Origin: Ryuthela nishihirai
Lineage: Eukaryota > Arthropoda > Arachnida > Araneae > Heptathelidae
DNA: 64,000 nucleotides
Assembly: GCA_038380435.1 (NCBI GenBank)
Contig: JAWZYU010000001.1
Coordinates: forward strand, 13,558,001 to 13,622,000
Direction of reading: 5' to 3'
Under the pieces are notes generated by a model. That model saw only the letters and a list, made by a program, of their open reading frames with translations. It was not told where the DNA came from and made no database searches. How positions within the stretch are numbered: position 1 is the stretch's first letter; every line of letters begins with the position of its first letter. Below are positions 34,682 to 44,835 of this stretch, in pieces. The translations under genes were made by a program, and so were the position numbers.

Positions 34682-36598
34682 TTGAGTGATAAGGCACTTG
34701 AGCTTATTTTAGAAAGAAGGAACTGCAGGAATGTCCTTAATCAGTACCCTACTAGTACTAATAGAAAGCATTACAGAGAACTTAATAAACGTGTAAAGGA
34801 TCAGTTAGTTGCTGATAAGAATCTTTGGCTTGATGGTTTGGCTGACAAAGCCAAGGAAGCAGTTAGACAGCACAACAGCAGAGAGCTGTACCAGATAATT
34901 AATGTTTTGTGTAGTAGAAAACGGACAGGCATACAAGGATTGAAAGATAAACAAGGTAAGGTTATAGAAGGGGAGGATTCTGTCATGGCTAGGTGGGCTG
35001 AGCATTTCAGTGATGTTCTAAACAATGTAGTTATTTCTACTCCCATTGTTTGCAATGATGATAGATGCATTGGTGGCTTTAATGTTGGCCCTATAACACA
35101 ATCTGAAGTTATTTTGGCTGTTTCTCAACTTAAACTTCATAAATCCCCATTGGTAGATGAAATTACTACGGAAATGCTTAGAGCTGGGAATGTTTCGGTT
35201 ACCACTTGGATGACTGAAATTCTGAATATCTTTTATGATAAAGGCATGGTTCCTAAAGATTTTACCAGAGCTATTGTTATCCCTATTTTCAAAAAAGGTG
35301 ATCACAGTTCTTGTGATAACTATAGGGGTATCAGCCTACTCTCTGTTCCAGGTAAAGTTCTTTCCATGATTGTGCTTAATAGAATTAAGAATCTGGTTGA
35401 TAGTCAATTGCGTGATGAGCAATGTGGATTCAGAAGTGGTAAGGGATGTGTGGATCAGATATTTACACTTAGGCAGATTCTTGAGAAATGTTTAGAGTTT
35501 CAGAAACCTTTGTTTGCTAGCTTTGTTGATTTCAAAAAGGCTTTCGACTCTGTTGATCGTCATAATTTGTGGTTGATTGTGAGATCATATGGTATACCAG
35601 ACAAGTTAGTTAACATTATGAAAGCTCTCTATAATAACACTGAGTCGTGTGTGAGAGTTGGTAAGGCTTGTAGCAATTGGTTTAGCATTACTTCTGGTGT
35701 TCGACAAGGGTGCATTTTGTCTCCTTTTCTCTTTAGCTTGGTTATTGATTACATTATGCGAAATTCATTGCAAGGGAAAGATTTTGGCTTTAAATGGTGT
35801 GGAGATGTGAAAATTTCTGATTTAGATTATGCTGATAATTTAGCCGTTTTGGCAAATGATGTTGATGAGATGAACTCTTTCATTCGAGCTGTTGATGAAA
35901 CTGGTAGTAGAGAAGGTTTGGTTATAAACAGAGAGAAAACTAAAGTGATGAAAATTGGTCAGGCAGGCTGTGATTCAGTTAATCTGAATGGTTGCAGTCT
36001 TGAGCAGGTGTCACAGTTTAATTATCTTGGGAGCTATGTAACAGATAATGGTGATGTGCGGCATGAGATTAACAGACGAATAGGGATTGCTGCCGGGACT
36101 TTTAAGAACCTATGGAGAGTGTGGAGAAATAGGCATATACACCTAAAGACTAAAATTAGACTGTATAATAGTTTGGTTCTTTCTAGGGTTAGTTTTGGTA
36201 GTGAAACTTGGACACTTTGTAAACAAGATAACAGGAAACTAGATGCTTTTGATTCCAGATGCTTATGCAGTATCTTGGGCATTAGGTGGTTCAACTTTGT
36301 AACTAATGATGAGATTAGGGAAAGGAGTTTGCAACCTCCTTTAAGCAGCATATTGTGCAGAGAGAGACTCCGTTGGTTTGGCCATGTTGTCCGTATGAAC
36401 AATTATAGATTGGCGAATAGGGTTATGAACAGTGTGCCTAAAGGCCTCAGAAAGAAGGGGAGACCTAGGATGCGGTGGGCAGACAATGTCAAACAGGACC
36501 TTGTTAGAATTGGTGTGCAGTGGCCAGATGCAGTAGATGTAGCTCAGGATAGACTTGCTTGGAGAACTAAATTGCACGGTCTGGTTGGACCTCCGTAG
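34682..36598 (+). CDS. LA8 reverse transcriptase ORF, 638 codons, YADN
   Basis: Longest open frame in the window. It encodes the LINE-A RT and C-terminal domain. Order: linker (1-150), RT box with IVIPIFKKGDHSSCDNYRG near residue 200, CGFRSGKGCVDQIF near 250, palm motif A FVDFKKAFDSVD near 285, GVRQGCILSPFLFSLVIDY near 340, motif C at DLDYADNLAVLAND near 385, then the C-terminal LRWFGHVVR and KKGRPRMRWADNV near 560-600. Motif C is YADN, not YADD: the second catalytic Asp is Asn (GAT AAT at 35833-35838). The SPG turn is also SPL. The ATG used is simply the first in frame; the natural protein would start in the endonuclease. Confidence 0.82.
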   Translation: MSDKALELILERRNCRNVLNQYPTSTNRKHYRELNKRVKDQLVADKNLWLDGLADKAKEAVRQHNSRELYQIINVLCSRKRTGIQGLKDKQGKVIEGEDSVMARWAEHFSDVLNNVVISTPIVCNDDRCIGGFNVGPITQSEVILAVSQLKLHKSPLVDEITTEMLRAGNVSVTTWMTEILNIFYDKGMVPKDFTRAIVIPIFKKGDHSSCDNYRGISLLSVPGKVLSMIVLNRIKNLVDSQLRDEQCGFRSGKGCVDQIFTLRQILEKCLEFQKPLFASFVDFKKAFDSVDRHNLWLIVRSYGIPDKLVNIMKALYNNTESCVRVGKACSNWFSITSGVRQGCILSPFLFSLVIDYIMRNSLQGKDFGFKWCGDVKISDLDYADNLAVLANDVDEMNSFIRAVDETGSREGLVINREKTKVMKIGQAGCDSVNLNGCSLEQVSQFNYLGSYVTDNGDVRHEINRRIGIAAGTFKNLWRVWRNRHIHLKTKIRLYNSLVLSRVSFGSETWTLCKQDNRKLDAFDSRCLCSILGIRWFNFVTNDEIRERSLQPPLSSILCRERLRWFGHVVRMNNYRLANRVMNSVPKGLRKKGRPRMRWADNVKQDLVRIGVQWPDAVDVAQDRLAWRTKLHGLVGPP

Positions 36599-36885
36599 CC
36601 CATGGCTGCTTGAGGATGATGATGATAATGAACGAAGCTAGAAAGAACCAAACTATTATACAGTCTAATTTTAGTCTTTAGGTGTATATGCCTATTTCTC
36701 CACACACTCCATAGATTATTAAAAGTCCCGGCAGCAATCCCTATTCGTCTGTTAATCTCATGCCGCACATCACCAGTATCTGTTACATAGCTCCCAAGAT
36801 AATTAAACTGTGACCTGCTCAAGACTGCAACCATTCAGGTTAACTGAATCACAGCCTGCCTGACCAATTTTCATCATTTTAGTGG

Positions 36886-37075
36886 TTAGCGCGCTTGGCT
36901 GCAAATATAAGGGACCTGGGTTCGAGCCCCGGATAAAGCATGGATGTATGTGTCGTTTTTCTGCTGAGGTCCTGCCATCCTCTCAGACCTTCTACTGTGG
37001 CATAAACTGACAGGCTCCTGTCAGACCTCTGTGGCAAGCAGCTGCTTGAGGGAGTATTTATTTATTTTATTTATT
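36886..37075 (+). mobile_element. SINE-B in LA7
   Basis: Plus-strand SINE-B: GTGGTTAGCGCGCTTGGCTG (A box part), B box GGTTCGAGCCCC, GACCTCTGTGGCAAGCAG, CTGCTTGAGGGAG and a TATTTATTT tail. It is flanked by a short TTTAG overlap matching the interrupted LINE-A sequence. The 5' end lacks the first bases of the tRNA head. Confidence 0.88.
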
Positions 37076-37439
37076 TAGTTTTCTCTCTGTTTATAACCAA
37101 ACCTACCCTACTACCAGTTTCATTAGCAGCCCTAATGAAAGAGTTCATCTCATCAACATCATTTGCCAAAAGGGCTAAATCATTAGCATAATCTAAATCA
37201 GAAATTTTCGTATCTCCAGTCCATTAAGACCAAAATCTTTCCCTTCAAGTGAATTTCGCATAACATCATCAATAACCTAGCTAAAGAGAAAAGGAGACAA
37301 AATGCACCCTTGTTGAACACCAGAAGTAATGCTAAACCAATTGCTACGAGCCTTACCAACTCTCACACCTGACTCCATGTTATTATAGAGAGCTTTCATT
37401 ATGTTAACTAACTTGTCTGGTATACCACGATTTCACAAT

Positions 37440-39200
37440 CAACCACAAATTATGATGATCAACAGAGTCGAAAGCCTTTTTGAAATCAACAAAGCTAGCA
37501 ACCAAAGGTTTCTGAAACTCTAAATCTGATCCACACATCCCCTACCACTTCTGAATCCACATTGCTCATCACGCAATTGACTGTCAACCAGATTCTTAAT
37601 TCTATTGAGCACAATCGTGGAAAGAACTTTACCTGGAACAGAGAGTAGGCTGATACCCCTATAGTTATCACAAGAACTGCGATCACCTTTTTTGAAAATA
37701 GGGATAACAGTAGCTCTGGTAAAATCCTTAGGAACCATGCCTTTATCATAAAAGACATTCAGAATTTCAGTTATCCAAGTGGTAACCGAAGCACTTGGAT
37801 GGAACAAGCTCTAAGCATTTCTGTAGTAATTTCATCTATCCCTGGGGATTTATGTAGTTTAAATTTAGAAACAGCCAAAATAACTTCAGATTATATTATA
37901 GGGCCAACATTAAAGCCACCAATGCATCTATCATCATTACAAACTGGAGTAGAACTAACCACATTGTTTAGAACATCACTGAAATGCTCAGCCCACCTAG
38001 CGATGACAGAATACTACCCTTCTATAACCTTACCTTGTTTATCCTTCAATCCCTGTCCGTTTTCTACCACACAAAAGATTATCTGCTGTTGTGCTGTCTA
38101 ACTGCTTCCTCGGCTTTGTCAGCCAAGCCATCAAGCCAAAGATTCTTGTCAGCAGCTAACTGATCTTTTACACGTTTATTAAGTTCTCTGTAATGTTTTC
38201 TATTAGGACTAGAAGGATACTGATTAAGGACATTCCTGCAGTTCTTTCTTTCTGAATTAAGCTCAAGTGCCTTATCACTCAGATAATTCTGCCTCCTCTG
38301 CTTTTCCTAAAAGAGTACTGTTAGTTTCCAAAAAAGCCTGTTTAAAATGATCCCATTCTTCCTCAACTTCCAGTAGTAAGCATACCATGACTGTCATAAT
38401 GACTAAGTAACCTATCATGGTAAGGTTTGGGTATAACTGGGTCTTTCAGAGCTTCAGTATTAAAGGCAATTTTTTTAAATTTAGCACAACACTTTTTAAG
38501 TTTAAGTTGCAAGACACTTTTAACAAAGTAATGGCCAGATCCAATTTCAGCTCCCCTATATGAGCTGGTATTCCTAACAGAACTAGCCCATTTGCTGTTA
38601 ATTAATATATAATCAATCATATTCTTATGCAGCCCATCAGGTGACACCCATGTGTATTTATGTATGTTGCGGTGTTTGTAATAAGTGCTGCTTGTTCTGA
38701 AACCATTGAATTTACTTACCTGTAGGAGACTTTGCCGATTGCCATTGCAGCTACCAATACCAAAAGGGCCTATCACCCCTCCCCCAAAGGTCAGATTCAG
38801 TACGAACTTTGGCATTGAAGTCACCTAGAACAAGGGTAATATCTCCTTTCTTGGCAGAATACAAAATATCCTGAAGTTGTCCATCAAACCTATCCTTCTC
38901 ATCCTCATCGGCATCATCAGTGGGGGCATAACAGCAGATAACATTCAAGTCTTTAACGCTTATCTGAAAATTTGTTGTAAGAAACCTTTCATTAATGCAC
39001 TCGTATCCTAGAAGAGCATCATTAGCGTGTCTGCTGAGAAGCAGACCCACACCTTGGTGATGCTTATTGTCGTCCCTCCCTGAAAAGAAAAATTTAAGAT
39101 TATTTTTAAGAATCTAACCTTTATCTGTCCATCAGGGTCTCTTGCAAGCCGAGAATATCTAAATTATAATGGTGGAATTCTTGTGTGAGGACATCAAGAG
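37440..39200 (-). pseudogene. LA7 endonuclease and RT N-terminal half, broken
   Basis: Minus-strand coding remnants of LA7. Going leftwards: LQET near 39135, LLLSRHANDALLGYE near 39000-39050, LVLGDFNAKVRTE near 38800-38840, GSGHYFVK near 38520 (D to G at the catalytic SDH), then IPIFKKGDRSSCDNYRG near 37660-37710 and CGFRSGRGCVDQI near 37535. A short deletion near 37525 fuses this to later sequence. Loss of the SDH Asp and many frameshifts make it inactive. Confidence 0.75.
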
Positions 39201-40547
39201 AAAAAGCTCTGTGCATAGTCCTCACATTCCAACTACCTATGGAGAGAAAATGATTAGTGGGATGTTTAAAGAAACTATGTATATTGAGAGAGGGAATGCC
39301 GACAATATCAAACAGTTCCCTAAACACAGACATCGGGCAAAGACCTGTTCCCCCACCACTAAAGGTTGAAGCCATTTACACTGGAAGACTTCCTCCAATG
39401 TAGAATTTGACGATGCGAATAGAAGCAAAAAGAGAAATTTAAGTTCAGGTGCCTGTGATGACCTCTACTCAGGATTATCCACCAGCTGATAAACACATCC
39501 GGTGAATCTGTTCACGTGGGGCTGTCAACCCACAAACAAACAGAAAACACAGCAGAAGATTTTCCCACCACAGAAGTTCACCAGTGTAGCAAATTCAGGT
39601 TCCATAATCGAGCTCAGAGCCATTCATGCTATACAATTAAGGCTGAATTTTGGAAAATGTGATGAATAAAAATAATAAAATTATATATTAATCAAAAGGA
39701 AATTTCCTCCCGAATAATACAATATTTAACCTGAAACATAATTTTTATTTCTTTTAATGATCCTTTTAATATTGTATGTTTTAAACACATGGCCAGTGTT
39801 ATACAAAATAATTTGGACTTCTCATATTCAAGGTATTTTCTGAACTGGTTATGAAATGGAAAAAAAAAATCTTTTCTGCCGTTTTTATTAAACATTATGA
39901 ATTTTTTTCTTTGGGTGTTGAAGTTGGGCGATCTTGCTAAGCAGAAAGGTTTGTGCACCAAAGCAAAAAATAACATTAAGATACTAGGGGTGGGGATGGG
40001 TTAAAACCCTTCTCAAAGCATAGGATGCTGGAATAAGTGATGAAAATAATTCTGGGAATATTGAAATAGGTTTATGGCAGAAAGGTGTGTAAAAAGGGAA
40101 AGAAAAATGGTGGTATGTACTTTGCAATTACTTACAAAATCTTCCGTTTTTAAAAATAGCATTTTTTTTTATCAATTTACAGATTTTCAAAACTTTAAGG
40201 AAAAATTTGCTGATAATAATTTAAATCAAACTTGTGAGCTTAAATTAGGTGATTGCTTCAGTGTAAGGTAATGTTAACAAACAAATTGGCAATACCATAT
40301 AGTGCTTCTAAGAAATGGCATTAGATGGCCTTAACAAGTGATTTATATTGCAGTTTAATAAAATAAACATGAAATGAAAAAAATAAAATATTATTTTTAA
40401 AAGATATATGTAAGAAAATTTTTAAACGACAATTTAAAAAAAAAATTGAAGTTTCATGTGTTGTACAAAAGTCATCTATTCACATCCTCAACTTCTCATT
40501 TCGGATCTGTGAATGTCTATGTTCTACGGTGACCCAGGAAGGGTTAA

Positions 40548-41703
40548 CAGCAGATGGGGCTAGTTTGGTTGTGAATGCCAATTCATATAGGAGAACCAGA
40601 ATTTGGTCTGACCATTATCTGGTCAAAAGTATCTTACAACTGAAGTATAACAAATGTTGCGCTAGGCTTAAAAAGTTAAGTTTAACACTGAAGCTCTGAA
40701 AGATCCAGATATAGCCATAGCATATCATGATAGGCTACTTAGTAATTATGACAATTGTGGTTTCCTTCCTACCGAAGTTGAGAAAGAATAATGTTTAAAG
40801 AGGCTTTTTTTTAAAAAAACTAACAGTACTCTTTTGAGTAAAAAGGAGCAGAGAAGACATAGTCATTTTAGTGATAAGGCAATGGAAATTATTTCTGAAA
40901 GGAGGAATTGCAGGAATCAATACCCTGCTAGTCCTAACAGGCAGTATGACAAAGAGCTAAATAAATGTGTAAAGTGTCAGTTAACAGCTGATAAGAATTT
41001 TTACCTAAATAGCTTGCTGACAAAGCAGAAGAAATAGCTAGACAGCACAATAGCAGAGAGTTGTACCAGATAATCTTTTGTGTGAAAGGAGACTGGCTGA
41101 CATACAGGGATTGAGGGATAAACATGGTAATTGAAGGTGAAGATTATGTCATTGCTAGGTGGGCTGAGCATTTCAGAGATGTTCTAAGCAATCTGGTTAG
41201 TTCTATTCCCATTTTTTGTAATGAGGAGAGATGCATTACTGTCTTTAACGTTTGCCATTTATAACATTCTGAAGCTACTTTGGCTATTCTAAATTAAAAC
41301 TGCATAAATCCCCAGGATTAGATGAAATTATTACTGAAATGCTTAGAGCTGGGAAGGTTTGCATTGTGACATGGCTGACTAAATTGTGTTTTTTTTTATG
41401 ATAAAGGTGTTGTTCCTAAGGATTTTATTTCAGCTATTATTATCCCTGTTTTTAGAAAAGGTGATCACAGTTCTTGTGATAATTATAGGGAATTTAGTCC
41501 ACTTTCTGCTTTAGGTAATGTTCTGTATAGTATTAGGCTTAACAGGATTGAGAATTTAGTTAATGGACAACTGCATGATGACAGTGTGAATTCTTAAGTG
41601 GTAGGGAATGTATAAATAAAATATTTTCACTTAGGGAGATTGTTGAGAAATGTTTAGTCCCAGAAACCTTTGGTTACTAGCTTTATAGATTTAAAGAAGC
41701 AGT
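40548..41703 (+). mobile_element. LINE-A fragment LA9 (old)
   Basis: Diverged LINE-A covering the endonuclease end (TCTGACCATTATCTGGTC at 40599) to the RT palm (GCTTTATAGATTTAAAGAAG at 41685). It starts exactly at TTAA of the piggyBac-like element; the matching left part, GAATATGATTGATTA, is at 31851. So the TTAA repeat probably landed in this LINE-A copy. Frames are heavily broken. Confidence 0.72.
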
Positions 41704-41792
41704 GAAAAAAGGTTTAGTTGGAAACCGGAAAGTGAGTGTAGAAGCCACTCTTTCAATCCAAAATGAGAGGGATTTTGGAGAGTTATGATATA

Positions 41793-42740
41793 TTAAATCT
41801 TCTAGGGTCTAGCCTGAAAAACTGGTTGTCTAAGTAATTTTTTCACAATGCTCAGGCAAAAAAAAAAAAATTGACTTTAGAAGTTTTTTGGAAAATAACA
41901 AATGAATATTATATGTATGCTAACTAAATCAGCATTTAGTTCTGGAGTTTTTAAAAATAAAGTTTTTAATGTAAAGTACAATTTTGATTAGTGAAATGAA
42001 AATTTATCAAAAAATATATATACACAATATTATAATGCATATAATTAGAAAGGAAATTTCTTTCTGAATAATAGGAAAATAAATTTTACCTGAAACAGGA
42101 TAATAACTTTTTTTAGAAATTTTTTTTTAGAATGCTGGGCTATTATCCTTTGAGATTGCTATTATCCTTTGAGAAAAGTCCAGGCTTTTAGCCAACTATG
42201 CTGAATGAAATGAACAAGTCTGCTGTAGAATTAAAAAAAATGATGAGGAAAAATAGGAAATATTAAATACCAAATTAAACATAATTTAATTCTGAAATTT
42301 TCAAAAATATTTAAACAAATGTACAAACAATAATTTTGACAAGACTTTTTCACAGTGAAATAGTAACTATTTCATGATTTTTTTTATATATATATATCAA
42401 TAGAAATGAAATTTCGATCTGAATAATTTAATAAAATTCGCTTAAGACTACACTTCTGTTATTTGTTTATAAATATATATTAATTGTAAAACATGGGGCA
42501 GAATTGTCATAAGATGACTTTGCACTCTTCACACTTACGGTATTTTCTGTCCTGTTATATGGAAGTGGAAGGATACTTTATTGCTGTTTTTTGTTTTGAC
42601 ACCATGTGTTTTTTCCTTGGGGTATACATTTGGGGAATTTGGCAAAGTACCAAAATATTAGTATAGTAAGGCACTAACTTTTACTTCTAAGCAAAATTCA
42701 AGTAAACCATGCATAATTTTGTAGAAAACACGATGTAATT
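41793..42740 (+). repeat. TTAA-flanked repeat #2, right end missing
   Basis: Starts TTAAATCTTCTAGGGTCTAG at 41793, a decayed form of the TTAA-CCCTTCCTGGGTC end, and continues with AGCCTGAAAAACTGG as in copy #1. Internal landmarks (AATCAGCATTTA, GAAATTTCTTTCTGAATAATA, GGTATTTTCTGTCCTG) match copies #1 and #3. The right terminal repeat was not seen. It ends about 100 bp before TBCD exon 2. Confidence 0.65.
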
Positions 42741-42846
42741 TTTATTCTGTATAAAATATGATTATTTTTTAAAAGGTTTCTTTGATAACAGAAAAAGTAG
42801 ATTATTATAGTATTTGCTTATTGTATATTTTTAAATAATACTTTAG

Positions 42847-43031
42847 GTTACAGATGTGGAGCCAGTTTTGACACTTCTTAGTGAACAAGATTCTCAAGAT
42901 TGCAACACATGGGAGACACGATATATGTTGTTGCTGTGGATGTCTATAGTAGTCATAATTCCTTTTCATATGGCTCGATTAGATAATGTAAATGATGATA
43001 GTTGTTCTAAAAAGAAAACAGTTATGGAGAG
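42847..43031 (+). CDS. TBCD: Tubulin-specific chaperone D, coding exon 2
   Basis: A 185-base exon in phase 0 with exon 1. It encodes VTDVEPVLTLLSEQD, then WETRYMLLLWMSIVVIIPF, and ends in KKKTVMER. The TDVEPVL and WETRYMLLLW(L/M)S...IPF blocks are strongly conserved in TBCD and decide the assignment. The acceptor is AATACTTTAG|GTTACAG and the donor is GAGAG|GTAATG at 43032 (exon ends in phase 2). It is flanked by repeats on both sides and is too short to show as a long open frame. The next exon was not found in the remaining 21 kb. Confidence 0.9.
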
Positions 43032-43764
43032 GTAATGTTTATTTTGGATTTTTTGATAGTAGATGCTGTACAAATTGCATGTTTCTTGTGAAATTAGCTG
43101 ATTACTGTTACATGTAACTTGGCACCATGCACATATTGTCCCACCAAATAAGTTATGCTTTTTTTGAGAAATGAATTGCCACCAACAGCAGCTCTTAACC
43201 AGACTGTATTATATATGGTTTTTATTATTGAGTTAAAGATAAAATACAAGAATGAAAATACATGCCTATAGAATACATATTATTACCCACATATCATTTC
43301 TGAAACTTGGTTTCTGATGAAGCAAATAGTATTTCAAATGAATGTAAACCACTGTATCACTACAGAAGGAAACAACTTTTAAATAGTATCAACATTGACA
43401 ATAGATAAGGTGATACCTAGTATTTTTAAGAATTAAATATCCTCAAAAAAAGAAAGATGCTTTCATTCATGAAAAAATTATAAATTTCTGTTAGCTTTTA
43501 AATAGGGTAATTCTTTGTATTGGAAAATGGAAAGAGAAGCAAGTATTTATTGCCTTTAAAGCAATGGAACATTTAAAATTAGTGATAAGAAATCAAATAA
43601 TATTGATTTCCTTGTATTTGAATTAATTTAAAAATTCCTATTATTTGGTGAATATGGAAGACCACATCTTTGCATATTTACATAAATATTCACTAGCTGT
43701 ATCCAAATTGTATGCTAAAAGTACCATGAATGTTATTATTAAAATAACCTCTCGTTGTGTTGGA
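43032..43764. other. TBCD intron 2 start, nothing recognised
   Basis: AT-rich intron sequence from donor GTAATG. No exon-like frame, SINE head or terminal repeat was recognised. Confidence 0.45.
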
Positions 43765-44230
43765 AACCTGATATGGGACATTCCTACTTATATTGTTGCC
43801 ATCACAGTTAGGGATATTCTTCCTGGTCTCTGACACAGGTGGCTCGTGGATGTTGCTGTTGTTGGGCCATCATCTCCTGCACCTCATTGTTATCGATGGT
43901 TCCTGGCACAGCTCCGCAGCAGTTCAGTATTATGATCAATTAACAAAAGACTAGACTAAATACACCACAGACACATGAAAGTAGACAAAATTTTGCTTCA
44001 TGTTAAGAAAAGTTCGCCTACTTTCATATGTCTGTGGTTTGTAAGATGACTTATTAATTGGTCATAACACTGAACTGCCATGGAGCTGTGCCGGGAACCC
44101 TTGATAACAACGAGTGCAGGAGAAGAGGGCCATCAACAGCAACATCTGCAAGCCATCTGTGCCAGAGACTGGGAAGAAGACCCCTAATTGTGGTGGCAAT
44201 AATGTAAGTAGGAGTGTCACACAGCAGGTT
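43765..44230. mobile_element. Foldback element, about 466 bp
   Basis: A long imperfect palindrome centred near 43998. Outer arms pair AACCTGATATGGGACATTCC at 43765 with its counterpart ending CACACAGCAGGTT at 44230. GCACAGCTCCGCAGCAGTTC pairs with GAACTGCCATGGAGCTGTGC. The inner arms pair CCACAGACACATGAAAGTAG with CTACTTTCATATGTCTGTGG. Arms are about 210 bp and more diverged than in the 23236 element. No ORF with family motifs. A TSD was not found. Confidence 0.82.
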
Positions 44231-44835
44231 AGTGAATCTTATATCATGGGGTTCTCTAAATATTAATGTAAGTTTAACCCTTCCCGATACAGCTATTTTT
44301 TTTGCTATGATCAGGCAAAAAAAAAGACTTTAGAACTTTTTTGCCAAATAACTAATGAAAGGAATTATGGCATGTTATATGCCAAATTAATCAGCATTTA
44401 ATTCTATATTTTCTGAAAATAAAATATTTAGCAAAAAAGACTACTAGTTTTATTTTAATACAACTTTCTTTAGTGTCATGTAGTAAAAAAGTGCATCTGG
44501 CAGCACAAAAATTTATTTAAAAAACACTAATATACAGAAATGATTATAATGCACATGAATAGAAAAGCTACTTATTTCTGACTAAAAAAAATAATTTTCT
44601 TGTTTAAAGTAAGCATTTCTTCTGTTTTGTAATATGTTGCAGAGTCCAATAAACAAGTCAGTTTTAGAATATTTTTAATAAATAACTAATCAACAGAAAT
44701 AGGTCGTGTTATATACAAATTAAAGAGAATTTAATTCTGAATTTTATTGGAGTAAAAATCTAAACATTGTAGTAACATATTAATTTTAATAACACTTTTT
44801 ACAGTGGTATTCCAAAGATACATATTTCATAATTA

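Larger units (their letters stand above)
33045..36635 (+). mobile_element. LINE-A copy LA8, most intact copy, in LA7
   Basis: Plus-strand LINE-A with the family 5' end (TGTAAATGGTAGCTAGGTAGTC at about 33050) and a GAT-rich tail at 36612-36630. It lacks the RT frameshift, TAG and TAA lesions shared by LA4, LA5 and LA7, so it belongs to a different, functional-looking lineage. The RT frame is open for 638 codons. I could not identify a clear TSD at its ends. Confidence 0.87.
32617..39628 (-). mobile_element. LINE-A copy LA7, minus strand, split by LA8
   Basis: Two minus-strand pieces form one element. The piece 32617-33044 is the 3' end (GAT tail through GGTAGTGAAAC). The piece 36636-39628 starts at TTCTTTCTAG, immediately upstream in the element, and runs to the 5' region. 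Together they make one nearly complete copy interrupted by LA8. It carries a SINE-B (about 36886-37075). It shares the -2 frameshift (37421-37440) and the TAG (37278-37280 reversed) with LA4 and LA5. The 5' end is truncated. Confidence 0.85.
31954..40543. mobile_element. TTAA-flanked piggyBac-like repeat #1, split by LINE-A elements
   Basis: Ends CCCTTCCCTGGTCC at 31954 and, reversed, CCCTTCCTGGGTCACC at 40543, each next to TTAA (31950-31953 and 40544-40547). TTAA duplication with CCC-starting ends is the piggyBac hallmark. Its own sequence is about 1.6 kb (31954-32616 and 39629-40543), AT-rich and without a transposase, so it is non-autonomous. The middle is occupied by LA7 and LA8. The right flank is LINE-A LA9, whose sequence normally contains TTAATTAACAGC here. 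Confidence 0.8.
1185..42846 (+). other. TBCD: TBCD intron 1 (41.7 kb), TE-filled
   Basis: The donor GTATGA at 1185 and an acceptor ending ATACTTTAG at 42846 bound the intron. Joining phase 0 exon ends gives LPHE|VTDVEPVL, which matches the conserved TBCD junction region. Much of this length is nested retrotransposon and DNA transposon sequence described in separate entries. I saw no other host exon inside it. Confidence 0.82.

Noticed and set aside
43645..43833. Possible TBCD exon 3
   Set aside because: The peptide has no TBCD-like block, and its second half lies in the foldback arm.
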